Assembly (NCBI RefSeq): GCF_008124605.1
Contig: NZ_VRYN01000001.1
Location: 298,772-362,771 of the forward strand
DNA: 64,000 nt
Direction: 5' to 3'
Source: Halobacterium salinarum DSM 3754
GTDB lineage: Archaea > Halobacteriota > Halobacteria > Halobacteriales > Halobacteriaceae
Below, in pieces: positions 54,555 through 63,600 of the stretch. Position numbers and translations under genes: made by a program. Position 1 is the first letter of the stretch. Every line of letters starts with the position of its first letter. The notes below the pieces were generated by a model, which had not been told where the DNA came from, did not search any database, and saw nothing but the letters and a program-made list of their open reading frames with translations.

Positions 54555-55229
54555 CTACGCGAACGCGCCGAGGATGCCCTGGCCGTCCGTGGCACCGAGC
54601 GCCGGGAGCGTCGCGCGCTCGGGGTGGGGCATCATGACCGCAACGTGGTCGCGGTCGCCCGTGACGCCGGCAACGGCGCCCGTCGATCCGTTCGGGTTCG
54701 CCGCCTCGGTGACCTCGCCGTCGGCGTTGCAGTACCGGAAGAGCACGCGGTCGTCGGCCACGAGGTCCGCGTAGGCGTCGTCGTCGATTTCGAAGCGTCC
54801 CTCGCCGTGCGCGATGGGGATTTCGAGGACGTCGCCCTCGCTGTAGGCGGCCGTCCACGGCGTGGTGGCGTTCTCGACGCGGAGGTGGACGCGCTCGCAC
54901 TGGAAGCGCGCGCTGGCGTTCGTCGTGAACGCGCCCGGCGCGAGGCCGGCCTCGCAGCCGATCTGGGCGCCGTTGCAGACGCCGAGAACCGGGACGCCGT
55001 CGGCGGCGAGCGCCCGGACCTCCGCCACGACCGGCGACTGGGCGGCCATCGCACCCGCGCGGAGGTAGTCGCCGTACGAGAACCCGCCGGGGACGACGAC
55101 GCCGTCGGTGTCAGCGGGAAGCCCGTCGTCGTGCCAGGCGACCGCGGCGTCGACGCCGAGGTGGGCGAGCGCCCGGACGGCGTCGCGGTCACAGTTCGAG
55201 CCGCCGAAGCGAACGACTGCGACCGTCAT
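54555..55229 (-). CDS. purQ: Phosphoribosylformylglycinamidine synthase, glutaminase subunit
   Basis: Supplies ammonia for FGAM formation, 224 residues. Class I glutaminase: nucleophile Cys in VLGVCNGAQIGCEAG, His-Glu pair in MMPHPERATLPALG. The opening TVAVVRFGGSNCDRDAVRAL matches PurQ. It overlaps purS by 4 bases (55226-55229). The synthase subunit purL is not in this window. Confidence 0.92.
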   Translation of the reverse strand: MTVAVVRFGGSNCDRDAVRALAHLGVDAAVAWHDDGLPADTDGVVVPGGFSYGDYLRAGAMAAQSPVVAEVRALAADGVPVLGVCNGAQIGCEAGLAPGAFTTNASARFQCERVHLRVENATTPWTAAYSEGDVLEIPIAHGEGRFEIDDDAYADLVADDRVLFRYCNADGEVTEAANPNGSTGAVAGVTGDRDHVAVMMPHPERATLPALGATDGQGILGAFA

Positions 55230-55480
55230 TCGCGGGCTTCGACCGCCACGTCGTAGTCGTGGATGGTCGGGTTGGCGAGGAGTCGGTGGGCCATCTCGTC
55301 GGCGCGCTCGGCGGCCGCCTGTTCGTCGTCGGCGTCGAGGTCGATCTCGAAGCGGTCGGCCGACCGGAGCGCGTCGAGTTCGAACCCGAGGCGTTCGAGG
55401 GCTTGCTGGGTGGTTTCGGCCTCCGGATCGAGGACGCCGTGTTGGAGTCGGACCGTCACTGTGGCGGTGTACGCGGTCAT
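55226..55480 (-). CDS. purS: Phosphoribosylformylglycinamidine synthase, PurS subunit
   Basis: 84 residues from ATG 55478-55480 (TAYTATVTVRLQHGVLDPEAETTQQALERLGF). The small subunit bridges PurQ and PurL. The VRLQHGVLDPEA block and the VRxxxxFEIDLDA strand are diagnostic. A TATA-like TTCCAAAAGAG (minus strand, about 55512-55522) precedes the gene. purS-purQ form one unit; the family needs all three subunits, so purL must be elsewhere. Confidence 0.88.
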   Translation of the reverse strand: MTAYTATVTVRLQHGVLDPEAETTQQALERLGFELDALRSADRFEIDLDADDEQAAAERADEMAHRLLANPTIHDYDVAVEARE

Positions 55481-55605
55481 CACATCGGTGTGGACTTTCG
55501 TGTGCAATCACTCTTTTGGAACGCTACGATAATACACGTTCGTGAGTTGCGAGAGGGCCACTCACGTGGGACACATCTATCCGTATCGACGACCTCCGGG
55601 CGTGT

Positions 55606-56517
55606 ATGTCCAGCGAACAGCACTCCCGCAGTGTCGCCGAAAACGACTACACCGAAGTCACGGTGGTCGGAGCCGACCGCACCGGGATCGTCGCTGCGGT
55701 CACGGGACTGCTGTTCGAGCACGGCGCGAACATCGAAGACGTCGAGCAGACCGTCCGCGACGGCGTCTTCCGCATGACGCTGCTCGCGGATTGTGGGTTC
55801 GCAGACGGCGCGGATCCGGTCACCGACCGCGCGGCCTTCCAGGCGGCGCTTGACGACACCGGTGACGAGCTCGGCGTCGACGTGCGGGTTCGGTTCCCCG
55901 ACGAGCGCGACGACGGCATCGCGGTCCTCGTCACGAAAGAAGACCACTGCCTGCGCGCGCTCCTTGAGGCCGACCTGGGCGCGCCCGTGAACGTCGTCAT
56001 CGGCAACCACGACACCCTCGAAGCGGTCGCCGACGAGCACGACGTCCCGTTTCACGACATCGGCGACGACACGGGCACCCCCGACGAGGAGCGCCTCCTG
56101 GAGTTGCTCGCGGCGTACGACACCGACCTCGTGGTGCTTGCGCGATACATGCGCATCCTCAGCCCGGACGTGGTGTTCCGGTACGCGGGCCACATCGTGA
56201 ACGTCCATCCAAGCCTGCTGCCGGCGTTCCCGGGCGCACAGGCCTACCGGCAGGCCGTCGAGGCGGGCGTGCGTGTCGCCGGCGTCACCGCACACTACGT
56301 CACCACCGACCTCGACCAGGGGCCGATCCTCACCCAGCGCGCGTTCACCGTGCCGCCGAACGCGTCGGTCGCTGCCGTCAAGGACCGCGGCCAGCCCCTC
56401 GAAGCGGACGCGCTCGTGGCGGCGGTGCGCGCGCACCTCGCCGGCGACACGACGGTGCGGCGCGGCGCGGTCGCGGTCGACGGCCCACACGAGTACGGCG
56501 CGCTGGCCGACGACTGA
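55606..56517 (+). CDS. purU: Formyltetrahydrofolate hydrolase/transferase, PurU-like
   Basis: 303 residues: an N-terminal ACT domain (EVTVVGADRTGIVAAVTGLLFEHGANIEDVEQTV) and a C-terminal formyltransferase domain with VVIGNHDTLEAVADEHDVPFHDI, VNVHPSLLPAFPGAQAY and VTAHYVTTDLDQGPILTQ, which contain the catalytic Asn-His-Asp set. PurU releases formate from 10-formyl-tetrahydrofolate; in haloarchaea this type may stand in for PurN. The divergent purSQ pair supports a purine role. The start ATG at 55606 is supported by its usual length. Confidence 0.83.
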   Translation: MSSEQHSRSVAENDYTEVTVVGADRTGIVAAVTGLLFEHGANIEDVEQTVRDGVFRMTLLADCGFADGADPVTDRAAFQAALDDTGDELGVDVRVRFPDERDDGIAVLVTKEDHCLRALLEADLGAPVNVVIGNHDTLEAVADEHDVPFHDIGDDTGTPDEERLLELLAAYDTDLVVLARYMRILSPDVVFRYAGHIVNVHPSLLPAFPGAQAYRQAVEAGVRVAGVTAHYVTTDLDQGPILTQRAFTVPPNASVAAVKDRGQPLEADALVAAVRAHLAGDTTVRRGAVAVDGPHEYGALADD

Positions 56518-56537
56518 GCCGGGGCGTTTCACAGCAA

Positions 56538-56545
56538 TCTTATAC
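56538..56545 (+). promoter_or_regulatory. TATA box of the gene at 56602
   Basis: TCTTATAC lies about 60 bases before the ATG, predicting a leader of about 35 bases. That leader has a Shine-Dalgarno-like GGAGGGG about 6 bases before the ATG at 56602, unlike most genes here, so it likely initiates by the ribosome-binding route. Confidence 0.4.
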
Positions 56546-56601
56546 GTTCCAGTCGTGGCTGCCGGCGTGAACAACGGAGACAGTGTGCTGCGGAGGGGAC
56601 G

Positions 56602-57516
56602 ATGATCTCGGACCTCGCGGCAGCCGCCCGCAGCCTCCGGTACGCCGGCTTCGACGCGGTCCGCGAGTTCGCCTCGCGGACGTACTACGGGCTGCGATCA
56701 CACAGCACCCCGGACCCGATCCTGGACGCGGAATGGGACATGCTGGTCGTGTTGGATGCCTGTCGGGCGGACGTGTTCGCCGACGTCGTCGGCGGCGGGG
56801 AGTACGACTTCGACAGTGGCGGAACGGCGACATCGCCGGCAAGCACGTCGACGGAGTGGCTCACCGCGGTGCTCGGGAGCGCCAGCGACGACGCCCTTGC
56901 GGACGTCTCCTACGTGACCGGGAACCCGTACTCCTCGCGCACCATCGACACGAGCCGGCTGGGCGGCTACGAGGCGGTCTGGGAGTACGGCTGGGACGAC
57001 GCCCAGGGCACCATCCCACCCGGCCCGGTGACCGACGCCGCGATCAGGGCGGGGCGCACCCACGACACCGACCGGCTGATCGTCCACTACATGCAGCCCC
57101 ACTTCCCCACCGTCTTCGACGCCGACAGTGGCGGAGTCGCCCTGGACGACTGGGGCGACCAGCCGATGTCCGTCTGGGAACAACTGCGGTTCGGCCGGCG
57201 CTCCGTCGCGGACGCCTGGCGGGACTACGAGCGCAACCTCGAAGTCGTCTTAGAGGACGTCGCGGTGTTGCGCTCGAACGTCGACGCCGACAGGACCGTG
57301 CTCACCGCCGACCACGGGAACGCGTTCGGTGAACACGCCATCTACGGCCATCCCGGCGGCGTCGATGTTCCGGCGCTTCGGGAGGTGCCGTGGTGTGAGA
57401 CCACCGCCAGCGACGAGCGGACGCGCGAACCTAGCGGTGGTCGTGGCGGGTCCGTGGAGGCGACCGACGCGTCGGTCGTCGACGACCGACTCGAACAGCT
57501 CGGCTACAAGACCTGA
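56602..57516 (+). CDS. Alkaline phosphatase/sulfatase-fold protein
   Basis: 304 residues. The alkaline-phosphatase-superfamily start is DMLVVLDACRADVFADVV (metal Asp and possible nucleophile region), with VHYMQPHFPTVF and VLTADHGNAFGEH (metal-binding Asp-His) later. The middle and the end (RTREPSGGRGGSVEATD) are polar. It lacks a signal peptide, so it may act in the cytosol or as a membrane-associated enzyme; substrates such as sulfate or phosphate esters, or glycans, cannot be told apart. It is convergent with the CBS gene. Confidence 0.8.
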   Translation: MISDLAAAARSLRYAGFDAVREFASRTYYGLRSHSTPDPILDAEWDMLVVLDACRADVFADVVGGGEYDFDSGGTATSPASTSTEWLTAVLGSASDDALADVSYVTGNPYSSRTIDTSRLGGYEAVWEYGWDDAQGTIPPGPVTDAAIRAGRTHDTDRLIVHYMQPHFPTVFDADSGGVALDDWGDQPMSVWEQLRFGRRSVADAWRDYERNLEVVLEDVAVLRSNVDADRTVLTADHGNAFGEHAIYGHPGGVDVPALREVPWCETTASDERTREPSGGRGGSVEATDASVVDDRLEQLGYKT

Positions 57517-57521
57517 CGCAG

Positions 57522-57953
57522 TCAATCGGGCGTCTGCTCCCAGGCCGTGCGTTCGCGGAGCGCGTGCTCGGCGTCGGCGTCGAGGTGATCCCGGACACCA
57601 ACCAGATCGGTAGTGGTGACGATGCCGACGAGGTCGAGGCCATCCGCGACCGGGAGGTGACTGACGCCGGCATCGCGGAGGGTGTGTGCAGCCCGGTTGG
57701 CGGTCGCAGACAGGGACACCGTCTCCAGGGGCCGGGACGCCGCGGCGTACACTGGGATTTCGTCGAACGGACGGTCGTGTTCGTGGCCGGCGGCGACGAA
57801 GTCGTGCTCGGTGAGGATGCCCGCGGGGTTGTCGTCGCGGGTGACGACGACGCTGCCAACACCGGTCGCAAGCATGCGGTCGGCGGCGTCGTGTAACGAC
57901 GCGTCGGCCGGGACCGCCACGACGGCGGTGGTCATGATGTCGTCGACGCGCAC
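57522..57953 (-). CDS. Tandem CBS-domain protein
   Basis: Two CBS domains in 143 residues from GTG 57951-57953 (RVDDIMTTAVVAVPADASLHDAADRMLATGVGSVVVTRDDNPAGILTEHDF ... THTLRDAGVSHLPVADGLDLVGIVTTTDLVGVR). CBS pairs bind adenosyl ligands and often regulate channels or enzymes. An alternative ATG at 57998 adds 15 residues; a TATA-like GACGTAATCACC on the minus strand favours the later start. It has no other domain. Confidence 0.78.
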   Translation of the reverse strand: MRVDDIMTTAVVAVPADASLHDAADRMLATGVGSVVVTRDDNPAGILTEHDFVAAGHEHDRPFDEIPVYAAASRPLETVSLSATANRAAHTLRDAGVSHLPVADGLDLVGIVTTTDLVGVRDHLDADAEHALRERTAWEQTPD

Positions 57954-58022
57954 ACGCAAGGGTACAGCGGCCGGGAACTTGGTGATTACGTCACACACCC
58001 AACAGTTGGGCGGGGAGCGGTG

Positions 58023-59780
58023 TCACTCGACTTGGCGGGTGAGCGCTTGGACGTCGTGCATGTCGAATTTGCCGTCGCCCGTGACGTCGAAGGCAGTGGT
58101 GCTCTCCGGGACGGCGTTGCGGAGCGCCAGCTGGTAGAGGAGTTCCACGTCGGCCATGTCAACGACGCCGTCGCCGTTGACGTCCTCGTAGACGCCGTCG
58201 TCGTCGGGGTCGGCGGGGTAATACGTGGTGCCGTCGAATTCGAGGCCGCCCGGGAACGGGATGGGCTTTTCGACGGCGCGTTGGATGTCGATGTGGCCCG
58301 CGCCGCGGAACGTCTCGGAGGCGTAGCGGTCTTCGAGGGTGCCGTTGTCGTACGTGTCCGGGGTGGTGTCGCCGGCGCTGAAGTAGTCGACCTGGTAGTT
58401 CGACCGGACGTGGGCGGCGGTGTGTTTGATGTGGGCGATGATCTGGCGCGTGGTCGCGCCGGGGTTCTGTGCCGCCACGACGGCGGCGAGGCCGGTGACG
58501 TGTGGTGCCGCCATGCTGGTTCCGTGCAGCGTGCCGTACATCCCGGAGCCGGCGTAAAGCCCCGAGCCGCCGCCGGGGCCGGTTCGCGCGAACCCGAACG
58601 AATCGACGGCCGGGGAGAGCGTGCTGAACACGCCGTCCCAGAGCGAGCCCGACGACCCGACGTTCCCGCCCGGGGCGCTGACGTCGACGGAGTCCGGGCC
58701 GTAGTTGGTGTAGACGGCGGGCGTGTGCGTGGGGCTGTTCGTGCCGAAGTCCGGGACACCGTCGCCGTCGGCGTCCGGGGGCTGGGCTTCGAGCGTGGGG
58801 ACCGCGCTTCGTGGTCCGGTGCCCGAGACGGAGATCCATCCGGGGTGGCTGCCCTTTCCGGTGTTCGTTACCTGCGGTTCGAAGTCGTCGATGTTGGTGT
58901 CGGCGTTGCCGGCGGACTCGACGAGGACGGCGTCGTTGTCGACGGCGAGCTCGCCGATGCGCCGGTAGGCCTTGACGCTCAGGTGCTGGCTGACGCTCGG
59001 CGACACCGGGCTGGACGGCCCGAGACTCAGGTTCACTGCGTCCGCGCCCGCTCGGATCGCCGTTTCGGCGGCGTTGAGGATCGATGCGCTGGATTTGAAC
59101 GGGAACACCTTCATGTCCAGGAGCGTCGCGTCGGGCGCGACGCCGACGGCGTATGGGCCGCCGCTGGACGCGCGAGCACCGGTAGCCGCCGAGATGCCGG
59201 CGCAGTGCGTGCCGTGACTGCTGTCGGCGCTGGTTCCCAGTGAGTCATCGAGGGAGAAGTTGCCCGAGCGGCTGGTGTCGACGGTGAGATCCGGGTGGCT
59301 GGCGTCGATCCCGGAGTCCACGATGGCGATGGTCGTGCCCTCGCCGGTGACGTCGTTGTCGTGGATGGCGGCGACGTTCTGCTCGGCTTTCGACCACTGG
59401 AGTGGGTGTGGCTGTGGGATGTCGTCGTCAGTGGTGTCGAAGGAAGCCGACTGTGCGCCGTCGGGGAGCTCGTCGGGCACGTCCGCGGGGGAGACGCCAG
59501 TGATCGTCGGCGGGTCGATGGAGAGTTCGAACTCCGGGGCGAAGTCCAGGCCGTAGCCGGTGAGGGCTTGCTCCGAGCCGGAGACCGACGCGAAACCGAC
59601 GGACTGGGCTTCGTCGATGACGTCGACGGCCTCTCGCCAGGCGTCGCTGGTGGCCGACTGCGTGTCGACGAGGAACTGGTCGTCGCGGACGCCCTCGGCG
59701 GTGACGGGCTGTGTCGTGGCTGAGAGGCCGCCGATCGCTGCGGCGGCTGTCTTCATGAACGTTCGCCGGGTCTGCCTCAT
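58023..59780 (-). CDS. Halolysin-like subtilisin family serine protease with C-terminal dockerin
   Basis: Secreted protease, 585 residues. The Tat signal MRQTRRTFMKTAAAAIGG ends near residue 25, followed by a pro-region to about 130. The catalytic triad is Asp155 (VDSGID), His189 (SSHGTHCAGI) and Ser422 (GTSMAAPHVTG), with Asn292 in the oxyanion hole. Residues about 525-585 form two Ca-binding repeats (DVNGDGVVDMADVELLYQ, DVTGDGKFDMHDVQAL), typical of a type I dockerin. Haloarchaeal halolysins often end in a PPC domain instead, so the dockerin is unusual. The start ATG 59778-59780 is well placed after an AT-rich promoter. Confidence 0.9.
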   Translation of the reverse strand: MRQTRRTFMKTAAAAIGGLSATTQPVTAEGVRDDQFLVDTQSATSDAWREAVDVIDEAQSVGFASVSGSEQALTGYGLDFAPEFELSIDPPTITGVSPADVPDELPDGAQSASFDTTDDDIPQPHPLQWSKAEQNVAAIHDNDVTGEGTTIAIVDSGIDASHPDLTVDTSRSGNFSLDDSLGTSADSSHGTHCAGISAATGARASSGGPYAVGVAPDATLLDMKVFPFKSSASILNAAETAIRAGADAVNLSLGPSSPVSPSVSQHLSVKAYRRIGELAVDNDAVLVESAGNADTNIDDFEPQVTNTGKGSHPGWISVSGTGPRSAVPTLEAQPPDADGDGVPDFGTNSPTHTPAVYTNYGPDSVDVSAPGGNVGSSGSLWDGVFSTLSPAVDSFGFARTGPGGGSGLYAGSGMYGTLHGTSMAAPHVTGLAAVVAAQNPGATTRQIIAHIKHTAAHVRSNYQVDYFSAGDTTPDTYDNGTLEDRYASETFRGAGHIDIQRAVEKPIPFPGGLEFDGTTYYPADPDDDGVYEDVNGDGVVDMADVELLYQLALRNAVPESTTAFDVTGDGKFDMHDVQALTRQVE

Positions 59781-59784
59781 AGCA

Positions 59785-59812
59785 TCCGTATATACTACCA
59801 GTATACAAATAA
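59785..59812. promoter_or_regulatory. Promoter region of the protease with GTATAC repeats
   Basis: On the minus strand the gap carries an A/T-rich element TAGTTATTTGTATAC before the ATG at 59780. GTATATAC (59788-59795) and GTATAC (59801-59806) are separated by 5 bases and together form an imperfect palindrome. It could be an operator overlapping the TATA box, but could also be simply a TATA-rich promoter. Confidence 0.4.
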
Positions 59813-59850
59813 CTACGCCATCTCCAGCCACCGAGCGCGCGGCGGCATGG

Positions 59851-60612
59851 TTATCGCAGCCGGCCAGCCAGCAGCGCCGCCGCAGCCATGCCGCCCAGCG
59901 TGATGACGCCCCCGAACCCGGGGACGGTCCCGCTGGACGCGTCGTCCGTATCGCGTTCAGTTGTGGTCGTTGATGCTGTCGGTGCCGCCGTGCTCGTTGC
60001 CGTCGACGTGTCGGGCGTCGTGGTCGCTTGGGTGGTGGGGCGGGAGGTTGTCGTCGTTGTCGGCGTTTGGGTCGCGGCGTTCACCGTCGTCGCGTCCTGG
60101 CTCGCGCTCCCGGCAGCGACACTACCGCCGCCAGCACTGCCACCGCCACCGCCTCCACCACCCGCCTCGTCGCCACTGCCGTCGGTGTCGCCGTCTGTGC
60201 CACCGCCACTGTCGGTGCCGTCCTCGACGTCGCTGCCGCCCGACGGGCCGAGCGTGAACTCCACCTCTGTCGACCCGGCCGCGGTCCACTCGAACTGGGC
60301 GGACTGGTTGCGGGCGGTCACCGTCACGGACCGCCCCGCAGAGACGGCGTCAGCGGGAACGGTCAGATCGTAGTATCCACTGTCGGCGGTGGTGTTCGAG
60401 GCGACGACGGAGCCGTTGTGTACCACCTCGACGGTGACGTTGCCGGCGGGGTGGCCGTCAGCATCACTGACAGTGCCGAAAAACCGGTGTGGCGGTGTCG
60501 GTGGCGACGACGCCGCGGCTGCGGTGCTGCCCGCAGCGGCCAGCGCTGCGATCACTGCGACGGCTGTGACGACGACTGCTGTTCGCCGGATCGTGGGTCG
60601 TATCGTGTCCAT
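59851..60612 (-). CDS. Exported PGF-CTERM protein with carboxypeptidase-regulatory-like domain
   Basis: 253 residues from ATG 60610-60612. Sec signal IRRTAVVVTAVAVIAALAAAG, a beta-sandwich region HRFFGTVSDADGHPAGNVTVEVVHNGSVVASNTTADSGYYDLTVP (CarbopepD_reg-like), a Gly/Asp linker (GGGGGGGGSAGGG), a Thr-rich region with TTTTTTSRP, and a C-terminal PGFGG, hydrophobic segment and Arg, the PGF-CTERM motif cut and lipid-attached by the archaeosortase ArtA. Four additional residues upstream (60624) are possible. It sits between the protease and the giant surface protein, all on the minus strand. Confidence 0.85.
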   Translation of the reverse strand: MDTIRPTIRRTAVVVTAVAVIAALAAAGSTAAAASSPPTPPHRFFGTVSDADGHPAGNVTVEVVHNGSVVASNTTADSGYYDLTVPADAVSAGRSVTVTARNQSAQFEWTAAGSTEVEFTLGPSGGSDVEDGTDSGGGTDGDTDGSGDEAGGGGGGGGSAGGGSVAAGSASQDATTVNAATQTPTTTTTSRPTTQATTTPDTSTATSTAAPTASTTTTERDTDDASSGTVPGFGGVITLGGMAAAALLAGRLR

Positions 60613-60641
60613 GGAATCAAACATCGCGTGGCGGAGGTGTG

Positions 60642-63600
60642 TTAGTTGTCGGCGGGCGCTGCGGTGTAGGCTTCGTCCTCACGGACGAAGACCCAGTAGC
60701 CCTCGCTGCGCTCCATCGTCTCGAAGTCGCCGGCGGAGTGGGAGGTGAACGCCACGCCGTCGGCGGTCTCGTCCTGTGCGAGGACGCTGTACACGGCACC
60801 CTCAGAGACCGAGGACAGCGCGGTGTCGACTGGCTGCTCGAAGGCCCGGTACTGGCCGACGAGGTTCCACCCCTCGCTGAGCGATTGGGCGGTCGGTGCC
60901 GGCGCGCTCGGGTCCGCGCCCGCGGCGGCGCCAGCGATGTTGTAGACGTTCACCGGAACGGTGGACGCGCGATCCATGACGAAGACGTAGCCCGCGCCGC
61001 CTTCGAGCGCGGTGAGGCTGTTCTCCCTGGCGTCCGGATCGTATGCGTCCCAGGCGTCGGCTGCGGCGTCGTAGGCGTAGATCGCGTCGACCGCCGACGT
61101 GTCGATCTCGGACAGCGGCACCGCGCCGCTGGTGGCCGGCACCGATACGTAGTTCTGGCCGCGATCCAGCCGGAGGACGTCCGTGTGCACGACGGTGCTG
61201 GCGCCGGTCGCGCCTTGCGTGCCGGTGCGGTCGGTGTAGCTGTCGCCGTCGATAGTCACTGCCGGGCTGGTGCCGGTCTGGATGTGGCCCTCGACGACGA
61301 CGCTCACGCTGCCGAAGAGGCCGCCGTCTTGGACAGCCACGATCTCGCCGTTGAACCCGTCGATGGAAACGTCGCGGGGCGTGATGTCGCCGGCGTCGAT
61401 TGGCTCGTTGAACAGCACGCGGACCCGGGTGGTGTTCAGCGCGTCGCCGGGTTGGGCCTCGCTCGTGACAGTGTGGAGCACGGCGTCGGTCGGGCGGGGT
61501 GGCGTCGTGTCGATCTCGGCGGTCCGCGAGAGCACCCGCCCATCGACCGTCCCCGACACCTCGTAGCGGCCGTCGGCGACGGCTCCGTCGGCGTGTGGGA
61601 CCGTGACCGACGCCTCGTAGACGCCGGCGTTGATCTCGGTGAAGTCGTCGGGGCTGAGCGTCGCGGTGAACCGGTCGTCGAGGGTGAACTCCTCAAGCGA
61701 CGCGAGCTCACGGGTGGCCTCGGTCACGGTGAGGCCGTTCCCGACGGCGGCCTCGATGTCGTTCAGCGTCGTGACCCGGAGCGTTATCGTGTCGCCAGCG
61801 GTGGTGGTCGTGAGCCCGAGGTCGATGCCGAACGTCGTCGACGCCGCCGGCATCACGTTGCCGCTGGTGTCGACGACGCTGTCGGCGGTCACCGAAAGCG
61901 AGTCGTCGACCAGGTCGGCGGCGGTCAGCGCCTCGTCGAGCGTGATCTCGACCGTCTGGGGGTCGAGTTGGGTGGCGGCCGTGATGGTGCCTGCCGACGC
62001 GTTGTTCCCGTCCTCGAACGTGAAGTCGGCGGCGGTGAGGCCGCTGCCATCGGGTGCGCTAACGATCTCGTCGAATCGAACGGTCAGCGTGGTGGCCCCC
62101 GGCTCGGCGACCACCTCCTTGAAGCCGGGCGTGTGCTCGGGCGCTGCGGTGCCGGTCGTCTCCGTGTCCGCCAGCGGTGCCGCGTTCGCGACCGGGTGGC
62201 CGACGGTGTCAGTGACGCCGGGCGCGCGGACCTGTACAGACTCCGAGCCGATGGCGTCCACAGCGACCGACCGGTTCAACAACAGGACGGCCTCGTTGTC
62301 GGCGGTGAGGAACTCCGGGAGGACGTCGTCGATGGCGTAGTCGTCGCTGGTGATCGCGAGGTTCTGGGCGGAAACGGACGACCCGTCGACGGGCTCGGAG
62401 AACAGCACGGTCACGAGCCGCGTCTTCCCGCCGGCGTCCGGGCTCGCGCCGGGGTTCGCTGCGGCGGTCGTGATGGTCGGGACGACGGTGTCTTTCTGGA
62501 CCGTTTTCGTGGTGGAAACCGTGTTCTCGGCGGCGTCGGTCAGGGTCACCGTGACGTCGACAGCGCCGCGATCGAGCGGGGTCGCGTCGAACGTGAACGT
62601 CGCGTCCCCGGTGACGTCGGCGGCGGTCTTCGAGCGGGTGGTGCCGCCCGATCCGCGGAGGGTCACAGCGGCCCCGACGGGCTCGTCACCCGTCGTGATC
62701 GAGACGTCGTAGCTGCTGACGGTGCGGTTGTTGATCGGGCCGGCATCGGCGCTGCGAACGGTCGGCGCGGTGGTGTCGGCGACCACCGCCGAACTGGCGG
62801 GGACGGCGCGCGGATCAGCGTCGTCGGTGTCGGTGAACGCGTCGGCGCGAACGGAGACGGCGTCCGTGCCGATGTCGGCGGTCGTGACGGCGCTGTCGAG
62901 TGTCAGGTCGATGGATGCGGGGCCGCTGGCGGTGGCTGCCGTGATGGCGCCCGCGCCGTCGTTGGTGGCGTCCTGGTAGACGAACTCGTTCGGGCTGGGG
63001 TCGCCGTCGACGGCCGCGACGCGTTCACTGAACGTCGCGGTGACCGTCGTGCTCCCGGTGTCGGTTTCCACGCCGTCGAGGGTTGGCTGCGCGGCGTTCA
63101 CGTCCAGGGTAGCACTGGCGACGGTGCCCTCGATGATCGGTGTGGCGCTCGTGTTGAGGTTCGTGAGTCCGCGTTCGTCGGTGGCGGTCACGTAGACGGT
63201 GTAGTTGCTGTTGTCCGTGACTTCGCGGACCCACCGGAGGTTCACGTCGACGCGCTGTTTGCCGGGGGCCATATCGATGTCCTTCGACACGCTGGCGGCC
63301 GACGCGTTGGCGAGGTCACCGGCGGTGAAGTTGCCAGCGTCGGCGGCGGCGACGAAGTGGACGGTGGCGCTGGTGGCGTTGGTTGCGTCGTCGTAGGTGT
63401 AGTTGACGGCGACGGTGTCGCGTGGTGAAACGTCCGTCGAGGCGTTCAGGGACACCGCCGAAACGTCCGGGGGTTCGTCGTCGATGACGACGACCGGATC
63501 GGTCGTCCGTGTGACGGGGCTGCCGGAGCCGTCGTCGACCGTGACCGACAGCGTGTACACGCCGTCGGCCAGCGGGGCGTTCTCAGCCAAGTCCAGCGTG

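Noticed and set aside
60639-63428. Long plus-strand open frame of 929 codons opposite the surface protein
   Set aside because: It is antisense to a repeat-rich acidic protein; its product is Arg/Gly/Val-rich and has no start-site support. GC-rich genes create such shadow frames.
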